Source: CBDCWT01 sp965223305
GTDB taxonomy: Bacteria; Planctomycetota; Planctomycetia; Pirellulales; Pirellulaceae
Direction: 5' to 3'
DNA length: 64,000 nucleotides
Assembly: GCA_965223305.1 (NCBI GenBank)
Contig: CBDCWT010000004.1
Span: 1 to 64,000, forward strand
In this document: piece by piece, positions 1 to 9,368 of the stretch
Numbering within the stretch: position 1 is the first letter of the stretch
How the letters are laid out: each line of letters opens with the position of its first letter
Notes under the pieces: generated by a model
Seen by the model: only the letters and a program-made list of their open reading frames with translations
Told to the model about the DNA's origin: nothing
Database searches by the model: none
Program-made: the position numbers and the translations under genes

Positions 1-721
1 AAACGACTTCGGTTTCAACGGCGGCCGTCCGTCACACCCCGAGTTGATTGATCATCTGGCCCGCTTTTTGGTCGATTCCAATTGGAGCCTGAAAGCACTC
101 CACCGACTGATCGTCTGCTCTGCCACTTACCGACAGTCATCCCGCTACCGGGCGGGCCCAGCCGCTGTGGATGCCGAGAATCGCTTGCTTTGGAGAAAGA
201 GCCCTTCGCGACTGGAGGCCGAAGCCCTACGGGATACCATTCTCTCGGTGGCGGGCCATCTCAATAACCAGATGGGCGGACCGGGCTACCGTGACTTTGA
301 GACCTTCACGCACAACACACAGTTCTATGCGATGAAGGACCGGATCGGCCACGTATACAACCGCCGCAGTGTTTACCGAACGTGGATTCGTTCCGGTCGC
401 AACCGGTTTCTCGACGTCTTCGACTGTCCGGACCCCTCAACAAAGACGCCGCGCCGCGCGGTCACGGTGACGCCCATCCAGGCACTGGCGTTGATGAACA
501 ACTCTTTTGTCTTGCGAATGTCCGGTTACTTTGCCGATCGGCTGCGGGTCGTGTCGGGCGACGATGTCGAGGCACAAGTACGGCAGGCCTACCGGCTGGG
601 CTACGGCCGCAATCCGAACGAGCAAGAGTCGCGCGAGGCCTCAGCTTTCGTCGAGGCTCACGGCCTCTCGGAACTCTGCCGGGTGATCTTCAACAGCAAC
701 GAGTTTTTGTATGTCGACTAG
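1..721 (+). CDS. DUF1553 domain protein, C-terminal part (5' end outside window)
   Basis: The reading frame is open from base 2 and lacks its start, so this is the C-terminal part of a planctomycete DUF1549/DUF1553 (PSD1) protein. Family hallmarks are the HPELIDHLA start of the visible part, the SATYRQSS segment, the LRDTILSVAGHLN stretch, FDCPDPSTKTPRR and the TPIQALALMNNSFV block. The protein ends with NSNEFLYVD, a typical DUF1553 ending. These exported proteins usually carry an N-terminal cytochrome-c-like site; their biochemical role is not established. The stop overlaps the start of the next gene by 11 bases, so the two are cotranscribed, as is usual for DUF1553 and DUF1501 pairs. Confidence 0.9.
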   Translation, partial: NDFGFNGGRPSHPELIDHLARFLVDSNWSLKALHRLIVCSATYRQSSRYRAGPAAVDAENRLLWRKSPSRLEAEALRDTILSVAGHLNNQMGGPGYRDFETFTHNTQFYAMKDRIGHVYNRRSVYRTWIRSGRNRFLDVFDCPDPSTKTPRRAVTVTPIQALALMNNSFVLRMSGYFADRLRVVSGDDVEAQVRQAYRLGYGRNPNEQESREASAFVEAHGLSELCRVIFNSNEFLYVD

Positions 722-2151
722 AGCAACGATCGACCGTCGCGAGTGGTTTCATTGGGTAAAGTGCGGACTGGGCGGAGCGGCCCTAACGAGTTTGTTGAGC
801 CGCGACGGAAAAATGCATGCCGCTGGAGTAGGACAGGCAGCCGATCCTCCGCCGCACCATCCGCCGAAGGCGACTCGGGCAATTCACATCTGTTTGACTG
901 GTGGCTTGAGCCAGGTCGATTCTTTTGACCACAAACCAGAACTTGCCTCGCTGAACGGAAAATCACTCGTAGCCGACGAGCGCCCCGACGTGTTTTTCGG
1001 AAGAGTGGGTTTGCTGCGCAAGAGTGACTGGAGTTTTCGGCGGCGCGGAGAGAGTGGTTTGTGGGTGTCAGAGTTGTTTCCACATTTGGGCGGCGTCGCG
1101 GACGAGTTGACCGTCATCCACTCGATGGTCGCGGAGACTTCGAACCACACGCCGGCCACCTTTCAGGAGAACACTGGCTTTCGATTGAATGGCTTTCCCG
1201 TTATGGGGGCCTGGCTGTCGTTCGGGATGGGGAGCGAAACCGATGAACTGCCGTCGTTTGTCGTCATCCCTGATACGCGCGGCGTGCCTGCCGGTGGTTC
1301 GATTAACTGGACTAGCGGATTCTTGCCGGCCCAGCACCAGGGTGTTGTCGTTCGCAGCCGCGGCACACCTATCGACGATCTCCTACCTGCCGTTCCCATC
1401 AGTGCCGACACAGAATTGGCCAGCCGTCGTCTGTTGGAGAGAATGAATCGTCGCCATCTAGATGGTCGCGGCGCCAACGATGAGCTGGCTGCGAGAATCA
1501 GCAGCTACGAATTAGCGGCCCGCATGCAGCTCGCCGTGCCGGAGGTCGCGCAACTGGATGCCGAAACCAGCGAGACACATTCGCTCTACGGTATTGACGC
1601 AGAGCGGACGGAGGATTTCGGCCGATCATGCCTGTTAGCACGGCGGTTGCTGCAGCGCGGCGTTCGATTCGTGCAACTGTTCGCGGGCGGGCGCCTTTGG
1701 AAGTCCACGAATTAACTGGGACGGGCACGAAGACATGGTCAGAAACCACTCGCGCGAAGCGGGTCGTATCGACAAGCCAGTCGCCGCCCTGCTGACAGAC
1801 CTCCGTCGAACTGGAATGCTGGAAGATACGCTGGTGCTCTTTACGAGCGAGTTTGGCCGTACTCCGTTCACCCAGTCCGCCGACAACGAGTTGGGAACCG
1901 GGCGCGACCACAATCAATACGGCTTCACTGTGTGGATGGCGGGCGGAGGCCTTAGACCGGGCGTGACTTTTGGTTCGACCGACGACGTTGGCTGGAAGGC
2001 TGTCGAACACCCTGTCAGCTGGTACGACTTTCACGCCACAGTCCTGCATCTGCTGGGAATCGATCATCAGCGACTGACCTTCTATCACAACGGGATCGAG
2101 CGGCGACTCACCAACGTCCACGGGCACGTGATTAAGAACATCCTCAGCTAG
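711..2151 (+). pseudogene. DUF1501 protein, interrupted by a +1 frameshift
   Basis: This is a DUF1501 protein, an alkaline-phosphatase/sulfatase-fold family that is typically Tat-exported. The N-terminus has a Tat-like DRREWFHW stretch before a hydrophobic run. Family motifs include HICLTGGLSQVDSFDHKP and SEFGRTPFTQ. Frame 3 runs from 711 to a stop at 1713-1715. The protein then continues without loss in frame 1 (GAFGSPRINWDGHEDMV) to 2151. Comparing the frames puts one surplus G among bases 1689-1691, where GGC-GGC-GCC is expected. All flanking sequence still looks under selection, so this is either a recent mutation or a sequencing or assembly error. Confidence 0.85.
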
Positions 2152-2155
2152 GGCT

Positions 2156-2302
2156 GTAGGACGGGCACTCTTGCCCGTCGGTGAGTATGCCGTGTGGCCA
2201 TGAGTGCCTATAGCATCCCTGCAATTCACCTCTGCCAGCCATCATCTCGAAAACGGTCAGACGCCGTTCCCTCGAGGAGACGGGCAAGAGTGCCCGTCCT
2301 AC
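2156..2302. repeat. Paired palindromes GACGGGCA-CTCT-TGCCCGTC
   Basis: A 24-base self-complementary element at 2156-2179 recurs in inverted orientation at 2279-2302. Each arm is itself a hairpin (GACGGGCA, short loop, TGCCCGTC) and the two copies also form a long inverted repeat around a ~100-base spacer. It starts five bases after the DUF1501 stop. It resembles intergenic REP-type elements. No gene lies in the spacer. Confidence 0.7.
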
Positions 2303-2308
2303 AGTGCT

Positions 2309-2584
2309 ACCAACAAGGGCGTTGTTGCCCGGGCAACCTTGTACTTTCTTTTACGATACTCAGATCAGATTGGTGGATCACTCGGTGTAGACCGATTGCC
2401 AATCTTGCTCAAGTGGCATCGAGACCACGAGATCACTGACTATGAACGCCACAGAAACGCGGAGATCGAAAAGGCACAGGGGAATCGAAACCCGCTCATC
2501 GATTTCCCGCTTTGGGCAGATCACATTCCTTTTGAACGTGCCTGGCTTAGTCGGGTGCCGCTGGCGAGGAAGGTGAATAGCTGA
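2309..2584 (+). pseudogene. Endonuclease I family remnant (C-terminal part)
   Basis: The open stretch translates to KGVVARATLYFLLRY, then DRLPILLKWHRDHEITDYER, HRNAEIEKAQGNRNPLIDF and PLWADHIPF. This matches the C-terminal half of the secreted endonuclease I family (COG2356, PF04231), where the E-x-QGNRNPFID block is diagnostic. No N-terminal half, signal peptide or likely start is present: upstream sequence in the same frame runs into the palindromic repeat at 2279-2302. I read it as a gene fossil truncated by repeat insertion or deletion. The family assignment is by recognition of motifs only. Confidence 0.65.
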
Positions 2585-2596
2585 GTGATGCGAGAC

Positions 2597-2680
2597 AATC
2601 GGATCGTAGCCGAACTCACCAGAGTTTGGTCGAATCGCCAGTCCGCCAAACTCTGGCGAGTTCGGCTACAAGAAGTCTCA
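2597..2680. repeat. Core of the GTAGCCGAACTCGCCAGAG element, copy without termini
   Basis: The segment carries GTAGCCGAACTC, CCAGAGTTTGG, a spacer, then CCAAACTCTGG and GAGTTCGGCTAC, so it is an inverted repeat. The same core occurs inside the MITE-like elements at 26920-27046 and 28663-28831. This copy lacks their GCCGTTAAGGACTT ends. Confidence 0.7.
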
Positions 2681-2740
2681 CCTGGCGCTCAACCTCATCG
2701 CATAGGCACAGTTCCTCCACTTTCAAGCCAGTACTTCTTG

Positions 2741-2804
2741 CGGACGGCTCACGGAGTGAGCCTGCTACTTTCTTGTGGACGGCTCGCGGAGTGAGGCTGC
2801 TACT
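2741..2804 (-). repeat. Two REP-like palindromes (family A)
   Basis: Two reverse-oriented copies of the window's commonest repeat lie at 2741-2768 and 2776-2804. The first has the altered but still paired stem GGCTCAC-GGA-GTGAGCC, against GGCACAC/GTGTGCC elsewhere. The second has an imperfect stem. Both end in GCTACTTT, as other reverse copies do. Confidence 0.7.
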
Positions 2805-2958
2805 TTGTCCAAGGCCAACTAACGCACATTAGCGCTAAGTTTCTCTGCCTTTTGTTTGATAACCACGGCGAGCCCGCTATGCTATCTCGTGCTCGGCGCG
2901 GCACCCACAGGGGTGTGAAGCCGTCCGCATCGACCTTTGGACTCGTAGGAGGAAGCTT

Positions 2959-5900
2959 ATGTCCGCCGGCGCCAGCCGCTATCCATTTCGCTCGTCGGAT
3001 GCAGCACGACAGTGTTTTCTCGCCGGCCTCCGCAATCGCACTCGACGCACCTCGAGGACGGGAGTCAAATTGCTGGGCTTCGAGCGACTCGAAGAACGTC
3101 GGCTGCTTGCCGCAGCAGGCGCCGATCTGGGAGTGCAAGTCGTCGGAGGGGTCGGCGAAGGTGGCTCGCCCCAAGCTGCCGGGCTACCGAATACTCCTCC
3201 CACACTGACGCTGGACGCCAACGGTTCCAGCGGCGCCACGGCCAACAACTACCAAACGGTCTTTTCCGCCATCACCCGCACACCAGTAGCCATCGCGGAT
3301 ATCGACACGGCGATCACCGACCCGGATGCGAACTCGATGATCACCACGCTCACGCTCGTTGCGGAGGGCATTGTCAACGGCGCCGACGAGGTGCTGACGG
3401 TTGGCAGCACGGACATCCCACTCGGAGGCGCAGGTAGCGGTGCGACTTCAGTAGATGGCATCGTCTTCGAGGTGCTGGTATCGCCCGTGACACCTGGCAG
3501 CTTGATGGTGTCGCTTGTGCCGCAAACCGGAATGGTCGCACACGGTACGGTGCAGACATTGCTGAGCAGCACGGTGTACCAGAACTTGGCAGCCACTCCT
3601 ACGCTAGGTTCGCGAGCGTTCCATGCGACCGTCAGCGACGGGCAGCCGGCCAATAGTACCAGCAACACGGCGACCACGACAGTCGATGTCATCGACGATC
3701 AATTCGACTTCGGAGACTTGCCAGATCTAACCGCGGGCGTTGCGCCAGGAGACTATCAGACGTTGCAGGCCAACGGCGGCCCCCACCACATGATCGTGCC
3801 CACCCTGTTCCTGGGAAGAGACAACGATGAGGAACCGGATGGACAGCCGTCCGCCGCGGCGGACGGAGACGACACCTCCGGCGCCGCACCAGACGATGAA
3901 GATGGTGTCATCCTGCCCGTGTCGATCACCGCGGGACAGCCGACCAGCTTCAACGTTACCGCGATCAATAGGACGGGTGAACCGGCGACGCTTTATGGTT
4001 TCGTTGATTGGAATGGCGACGGTCAGTTTACTGGGCCCTCCGAGTCTACTTCGCTGGTCGTCGATGACGGAGCGCTTAGTCAGACACTCAACGTCGAGAT
4101 GACCGTGCCGGCTGAAGCCCTGTTAGATGTTGATTTGGGCGTCCGTTTTCGACTCTCCACCGATGCCGGCCTTTCTGCCACTGGACCGGCCACAAACGGC
4201 GAAGTCGAAGACTATTTGGTGCGTGTTCTGGCGCCCCAGCCGAGTGACTATGGTGACCTACCAGACACAGGAGCCGGCACCGGCGCAGGGAACTACGAAA
4301 CCCTAGCGGCCAATGGCGGACCAAGCCATCAGGTTACTTCGGAGCTGTTTATCGGAACGGCAATCGATGCTGACCTCGACGGTCAGCCGTCTACGGAGGC
4401 CAGTGGCGACGACAGCGATGGTCAGGGGGACGACGACGACGGAGTGGTGATCCCCAGCTCGATTGTCGCCGGACAACCCGTAACGTTTTCGGTCAACATC
4501 ACAAATGTGGTCCCAGTTCAGGCGTTTGTGGTCGGTTTCGTCGATTGGAACAACGATGGCGACTTCGACGACGTCGATGAAACAAGCGCGGCGCTTCCGG
4601 CACCAGGCATGACTGCGGTCGACATCGACTTCCGTGTGCCGATCAGCGCGGTGCCGGCCACACCAGTGGGGGCTCGCTTCCGACTCTCCCAGAATAGCGC
4701 TTTGGGACCGAACGGCGCGGCCACCAGCGGGGAGGTCGAAGATTATCTCGTCCAGGTCACCGCCGCCGCAAATCTGCCTCCCACGATCACTCTCGATGCG
4801 GACAATTCCAGTGGAGCTTCAGCCAACGGTTACCAAACGACCTATTCGACAATCGCCGACGCCCCGGTCAACATCGCCGACAGCGACACACAGATCAGCG
4901 ATCCTGATGCGGACGCTGTGGTCACCGGACTTTTCCTGGAGGCTACCGGCGTCACCAGTGGCTCCGATGAAATCCTGACCATTGGGGGTCTCGACTTCCA
5001 ACTTGTCAGTGGCAACACCGGAACCGCCACCATGGGTGGAGTGTTGTTCGACATCGCAGTCACCGCGGCGACACCGGGCCGCTTGCTGGTTTCTGTGTTG
5101 CCACAAACCGGCGCAGCTACTCATAGTGCTGTTCAATCGTTGTTAAGCAGCACCACCTACCGGAATCTGGCAGCTATCCCCACGCGGGACGCGCGCGAGT
5201 TCCAAGTGACCGTCGATGACGGAGAGTCGGTCAACAACACCAGCAACACCGCCACGTCGACCATCAACATCGTCGACGCGCAGCTGGACTTCGGAGACCT
5301 ACCTGACCTAACGGCCGGTACCGACACAGGAGACTATCAGACACTGTTGGCAAATGGCGGCCCGAGCCACGTGATCTTGCCGACGCTGTTTCTTGGCACC
5401 AGCAGCGACGACGAATCGGACGGACAACCAACCGCCGCGGCGGACGGCGACGACACCGCCGGCGGCACACCGGACGATGAAGACGGTGTTGTGCTGCCGT
5501 CATCAATCGTCGCTGGCCAGCCCATCGACTTCGACGTCACCGTCACCAATAGGACCGGAGACTCGGCGACTCTCTACGCGTTTGTGGACTGGAATGGCGA
5601 CGGGCGATTCTCCGGCCCCAACGAATCAACCACCGTGAGTGTCGAACATAATTCGGTGGGCCAGATGATCCAGGTCGATCTAGTGGTACCAGCCGGTGCA
5701 CGAGTTGAAACCGATCTCGGCGTCCGATTTCGGCTCTCAACCAACAGAGGCCTATCTGCGAACGGGCCTGCAGACGATGGCGAAGTCGAAGACTATCTGA
5801 TCCGAGTCGCGCCAACAGTTGCCAACACTGTCGTGACGCTCTTCGAACCCACTAGTACGGGGTTTGTGGCCCACTTCAACGCTGCCATCAACGCGGAACT

Positions 5901-7194
5901 GCTGAATCTCTACGACACTCAAGGCGCCGGCTTGGGAGCCGCCGACGCGAGCCTGCAAGGCGCGGCAAGTGGGCCAATCTCTGGTTCGCTGCTGGTCGAT
6001 CCGTCTTTGACAAAAGTGACGTTCATCAAAACGGGCGAGCCACTGGCCGTCGACGAGTACACCGCGACGTTGCGCAGTGGAGCTGACGCATTCAGTAGCG
6101 GAGCTGGACCGCTGGATGGAAACGAAGACGGCACACCGGGAGATGATTTTCTGGCAACTTTCACGGTAGCTGCGGCACCGGAAAACGCCGTTACGGTCAG
6201 TATCGTCGACTTCGTGCGAGGACCGGGGCAGGATGTGAACGTGCCGGCCAACCTACCCATCGGCATCCCACTCTCAATCAGCAACGGGGCAGGCGTTCGC
6301 AATATCCAATTCGAGGTTGTATTTGATCCGTCGCTGCTGGACATCGCCGCCGTCGAAGTCGGCGACGCCATGCCGGCAGGAACGGAGATTGAATTCGAGA
6401 AGCCCGATCCCAATCGGCTGACCGTAACGCTCGCCAGTCCTACTCCGCTGCCGGCCGATACGGGCACGTTCGCTCAACTGGTGGCCACTGTTCCCGGGAC
6501 CACCGGCGACCCGAACTATGGCCGGATTCAGATGCTGCAGATCGACGAAGTACGGATTACCGAAGGTGGAGCGGTGCCGCTCCCAGTGATCGTGGACGCC
6601 GGAGTGCAGCTGGCTTCCTACTTCGGTGACGTCTCCGGTAACGGTCGCATCAACGCTGCCGACGCGGCACAGGTGGCGCGCGTTGCCGCCCTCTTGGAAA
6701 CAGGCTTTAGCGCATCACATCTTGTCGATCCGTTGATCCTCAGCGATATCACCGGCAACCGCAGACTCAACTCCGCCGATGCCTCACGGCTAGCGCAGTT
6801 TGCCGCGCTGCTACCGGTACCCGAAATCCCACCACTGCCACTGCCGCCCGCCGCTGGGCTGACGGCCGCCAGTACCGCCGATGGTAGGCTAGAACCGAAC
6901 GCCGCCTATGCGGTACTCCTCGCCACCGACATACCGACCCGCCAAGCTGGCACGTTGGACCCGCTGCCGAGCGGCTCCTCGGGCGCCGGCTCACTCTCCG
7001 CGGATGGCCTGGCCGAGCGCCCCAGATCACCTGCCGAGTCGTCTGACTGGCGGCTAGGTGGGCGTGACCGCCATCGACTACTCGTGGAACAAACCGATGC
7101 AGCGATCGACGACTATCTGGCGGAGCCACTCGAGTCCCGCTTGCTGGACGAGACGTCACTGACCGCCTTAGCGCAGCAACTGCTGGAGCGCTAG
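2959..7194 (+). CDS. Large secreted modular protein: GEVED repeats, cohesin-like domain, dockerin
   Basis: This 1411-residue protein is preceded by AGGAGG seven bases before the ATG. Residues 39-51 hold the planctomycete exported-protein motif (FERLEERRLLAA). Two similar ~180-residue beta-rich modules lie at about 68-250 and 595-770. GEVED domains end in GEVEDYLVR-like motifs near residues 413, 591 and 940. An Ig-like segment follows at about 955-1075. A cohesin-like domain occupies about 1076-1216 (IQFEVVFDPSLLDI). A dockerin type I pair starts near 1222 (GDVSGNGRINAADA and DITGNRRLNSADA, calcium-loop residues). The low-complexity tail has no obvious anchor. It is probably a cell-surface or secreted structural or adhesion protein. 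Its binding partner is not evident from the sequence. Confidence 0.9.
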   Translation: MSAGASRYPFRSSDAARQCFLAGLRNRTRRTSRTGVKLLGFERLEERRLLAAAGADLGVQVVGGVGEGGSPQAAGLPNTPPTLTLDANGSSGATANNYQTVFSAITRTPVAIADIDTAITDPDANSMITTLTLVAEGIVNGADEVLTVGSTDIPLGGAGSGATSVDGIVFEVLVSPVTPGSLMVSLVPQTGMVAHGTVQTLLSSTVYQNLAATPTLGSRAFHATVSDGQPANSTSNTATTTVDVIDDQFDFGDLPDLTAGVAPGDYQTLQANGGPHHMIVPTLFLGRDNDEEPDGQPSAAADGDDTSGAAPDDEDGVILPVSITAGQPTSFNVTAINRTGEPATLYGFVDWNGDGQFTGPSESTSLVVDDGALSQTLNVEMTVPAEALLDVDLGVRFRLSTDAGLSATGPATNGEVEDYLVRVLAPQPSDYGDLPDTGAGTGAGNYETLAANGGPSHQVTSELFIGTAIDADLDGQPSTEASGDDSDGQGDDDDGVVIPSSIVAGQPVTFSVNITNVVPVQAFVVGFVDWNNDGDFDDVDETSAALPAPGMTAVDIDFRVPISAVPATPVGARFRLSQNSALGPNGAATSGEVEDYLVQVTAAANLPPTITLDADNSSGASANGYQTTYSTIADAPVNIADSDTQISDPDADAVVTGLFLEATGVTSGSDEILTIGGLDFQLVSGNTGTATMGGVLFDIAVTAATPGRLLVSVLPQTGAATHSAVQSLLSSTTYRNLAAIPTRDAREFQVTVDDGESVNNTSNTATSTINIVDAQLDFGDLPDLTAGTDTGDYQTLLANGGPSHVILPTLFLGTSSDDESDGQPTAAADGDDTAGGTPDDEDGVVLPSSIVAGQPIDFDVTVTNRTGDSATLYAFVDWNGDGRFSGPNESTTVSVEHNSVGQMIQVDLVVPAGARVETDLGVRFRLSTNRGLSANGPADDGEVEDYLIRVAPTVANTVVTLFEPTSTGFVAHFNAAINAELLNLYDTQGAGLGAADASLQGAASGPISGSLLVDPSLTKVTFIKTGEPLAVDEYTATLRSGADAFSSGAGPLDGNEDGTPGDDFLATFTVAAAPENAVTVSIVDFVRGPGQDVNVPANLPIGIPLSISNGAGVRNIQFEVVFDPSLLDIAAVEVGDAMPAGTEIEFEKPDPNRLTVTLASPTPLPADTGTFAQLVATVPGTTGDPNYGRIQMLQIDEVRITEGGAVPLPVIVDAGVQLASYFGDVSGNGRINAADAAQVARVAALLETGFSASHLVDPLILSDITGNRRLNSADASRLAQFAALLPVPEIPPLPLPPAAGLTAASTADGRLEPNAAYAVLLATDIPTRQAGTLDPLPSGSSGAGSLSADGLAERPRSPAESSDWRLGGRDRHRLLVEQTDAAIDDYLAEPLESRLLDETSLTALAQQLLER

Positions 7195-7379
7195 TCGGGA
7201 CCATCCCGATTCTCGGCGAGTCTGTGGCACTCGACGTGCGAGCTCTGAAGTTACGCCTTGCCGCCTGTCAGGCATAGAGGTCGATTCGTCGCGTTGTAGT
7301 ACCCCGACGTGTTAGTTTTGAAGTTGCGATTTTCGCCTTTCCGCAGGGACAAGATGTCGAATTCGTCGAGTTTTTTCGT

Positions 7380-7447
7380 AACCCGAAGCGTAAGCGAGGG
7401 GAGTTGGTGCACCAACGTAAACAATTCCCTCGCTTACGCTTCGGGTT
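7380..7447. repeat. Nested palindrome (family C), CCGAAGCGTAAGCGAGGG arms
   Basis: A perfect 21-base inverted repeat (7380-7400 and 7427-7447) encloses a second palindrome, GTTGGTGCACCAAC. The same two-level architecture recurs at 26086-26152 and, rearranged, at 34250-34419. It sits between convergent genes and could act as a bidirectional terminator. The rest of 7195-7527 shows nothing recognisable. Confidence 0.75.
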
Positions 7448-7527
7448 ACTCTCTGACTCTCTTCCCCATGGCGCGACGGAAACGCCGACAACTGCTTCGA
7501 CACTGGCGGCAACATGAGCACGGTGGT

Positions 7528-8142
7528 TCAGCCACGTCGTTCCACCGCCTCATGGGCCGAGCGTCTACTGGCTGCCTGGGCCAGCAGCGCGGCAAGCAAT
7601 CCTCCACCCAACGCGGCGACCAAGGCAACGATCTGGCGGAGTGCCGTCTGGCTTGCGTGGACCGGTGGGCCTTCCGGCAGGTTGTCTAGGTCAACCTTGA
7701 TTCGGAGCCTCTGCGCGTTGCGGCGGCTCATTCCACCCCCCGAACGACGCCTTCCGTCGGTGTCGAATGCCTCGTAGTAGATGCGACTGCCGCGCGACCA
7801 GTAGACCCAAGTATTGGGCCCTTTAGCTTCGGCCCAACCGAATCGTTCATTGAGCCAATCTGCCACGACGTGGTTGAACGGGGGGAGGGCCTTCAGAACC
7901 TTCCGCTCCTCGTCGTTTTGATACAGAATCAGCAGACAGCAGACGACAAACGCCACGCAAGCGGCACGAGTGGATTTGTTCGTCCCGAAAGCTATCGCAA
8001 TCGCGGCAACCACCGCCACGCTCACAACGAGGCCTAAGCTAGAGGCCGCGAAGTCGGTTGGCCGCAGCAACGCTGCAAGCGAACCAGCTATCACGGTAAA
8101 CGCCAGAAACAGAACTCTCAGCGAGTAGGTCCCAACTTTCAT
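7528..8142 (-). CDS. Hypothetical membrane protein
   Basis: The protein of 204 residues has three N-terminal hydrophobic stretches (about residues 8-25, 33-52 and 58-75), a central soluble part of ~90 residues containing NTWVYWSRGSRIYYEAFD, and a C-terminal membrane segment near 166-190. The soluble part would lie between membrane segments. No family was recognised. It begins MKVGTYSLRVLF, which suits an inner-membrane insertion signal. The codon pattern and hydrophobicity profile look real and no other frame is convincing here. Confidence 0.7.
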   Translation of the reverse strand: MKVGTYSLRVLFLAFTVIAGSLAALLRPTDFAASSLGLVVSVAVVAAIAIAFGTNKSTRAACVAFVVCCLLILYQNDEERKVLKALPPFNHVVADWLNERFGWAEAKGPNTWVYWSRGSRIYYEAFDTDGRRRSGGGMSRRNAQRLRIKVDLDNLPEGPPVHASQTALRQIVALVAALGGGLLAALLAQAASRRSAHEAVERRG

Positions 8143-8390
8143 GAACCAATGACCATAACTTGTCTCCCGGCAGTTTTTGCGAGTCCGGCATCACACCCAG
8201 TTTACTCAATGCGCGACTGCGCTGATATTGAGTACCTGCTAGTCGGGAAAATCGGTTCCTAAGGCGTTCAAGATCTGGATTTGCGGCAACACGCCTTCCC
8301 GTTGCTGAATGTAAACTGAGGAAACAACTACCGGGTATCATAGCGGTCGGAGAGTTCCTTTCATTAGCTCATGTGTCAAGGAGAACAAAC

Positions 8391-8876
8391 ATGGAAAACG
8401 AAGTCAGCCGTTTGGTGAAACTGTTCGAGGTAGGACAGATCGACCGTCGCCAACTTGTCGCGGCCCTGGGATCGCTGGTCGCCGTCCTGAGCGCTGACAA
8501 AGCATCGGCCGCAGAAGAGGCCGATAGCACGTTCAAGGCTGTCGAGCTCAACCACATCGCGCTCCGCGTCACCGACGTGCTGCGCAGCCGCGAGTTCTAC
8601 AAACAACATCTGGGCATGACTGTAGTTCGTGACGGTGGCGAACGAAATTGCTTCCTGATGTGCGGCAAGGACAATTTTGTCGCACTTTTCCGCGGGGACG
8701 AAGCGGGCATGGACCACTACTGCTACTCCATCAAAGACTACGACGTAGAGCAGGCCGAACAGCGTCTCAAGGCAGAGGGCATCGAGCCACGTGTGGTGCG
8801 GGATGCGGGCCGCATCTACTTCCCAGATCCCGACGGTTTGACAGTTCAGCTGGCCAGCAGCAACCACCGTCCTTAG
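8391..8876 (+). CDS. VOC (glyoxalase-fold) protein with Tat-like leader
   Basis: The 161-residue protein starts at the ATG at 8391, served by AAGGAG seven bases upstream; a GTG at 8373 is possible but poorer. Residues ~19-42 look like a Tat-type leader (DRRQLVAALGSLVAVLSA followed by an Ala-rich cleavage region). The rest is one vicinal-oxygen-chelate domain with LNHIALRVTDV, FYKQHLGM, MDHYCYSI and PDPDGLTVQLAS. The two usual metal-ligand histidines are visible (in NHIAL and MDHY), but the C-terminal glutamate position reads Gln, so metal use may differ. The substrate is unknown. Its neighbours give no pathway. Confidence 0.85.
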   Translation: MENEVSRLVKLFEVGQIDRRQLVAALGSLVAVLSADKASAAEEADSTFKAVELNHIALRVTDVLRSREFYKQHLGMTVVRDGGERNCFLMCGKDNFVALFRGDEAGMDHYCYSIKDYDVEQAEQRLKAEGIEPRVVRDAGRIYFPDPDGLTVQLASSNHRP

Positions 8877-8929
8877 CCATCAGTTCGGCTTTGCCCTGCC
8901 GATGGATGAATCGGCATGAACCATCAAAG

Positions 8930-9265
8930 TCACTCGGCCGAATCGAGTGACTTCGAGCTACCGCAGCGCTCACAGGTCGGCAACAGGGAGTGGCAAATCG
9001 CTTCACACCGCTCGCAGGGCTCAAACAAGCTCGTGCTGCACAGCGGACACGTATATGGCTCGTCGCTGTCGGCCTGATTGGGAGAGCTCGCCTGCCAGCT
9101 AGCTTTGCGGATGCTGCGCCGCGTCCAGGCCATGTACTTCAGCGGCCCGCGACGAATCGGATAACTGCAGACAGGACACAGATCAACACAAATAGCCGAT
9201 GAGCCAGTGGACCTCGTCGTGTCGCCTTCGTCATGGGACTTTGTCAGCAGGTTTCGCAGGGACAA
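8930..9265 (-). CDS. Small zinc-ribbon protein, four CxxC motifs
   Basis: About 111 residues hold CPVC, CPLC, a CERCEAIC segment and a final CERC near the C-terminus, the pattern of a double zinc ribbon. Such proteins are usually structural or regulatory and act through protein or nucleic-acid contacts; no partner is visible. There is no good ATG: the frame could start at a TTG at 9265 or further upstream, so the N-terminus is uncertain. The regular cysteine spacing argues against a chance ORF. Confidence 0.6.
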   Translation of the reverse strand: MSLRNLLTKSHDEGDTTRSTGSSAICVDLCPVCSYPIRRGPLKYMAWTRRSIRKASWQASSPNQADSDEPYTCPLCSTSLFEPCERCEAICHSLLPTCERCGSSKSLDSAE

Positions 9266-9368
9266 ACCAATATACGCCGGCGCGACCGTCGCGGGCGGTG
9301 ACGGCAGGGTCGAGCGGCCGCGGAGCGAAGCAACGCATCGGCAAGATGCAGACCATCATAGCGTGCGA

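Noticed and set aside
8039..8341. 100-residue reverse frame upstream of the hypothetical membrane protein
   Set aside because: It overlaps the start of the better-supported membrane protein and has no recognisable family or clear ribosome site.
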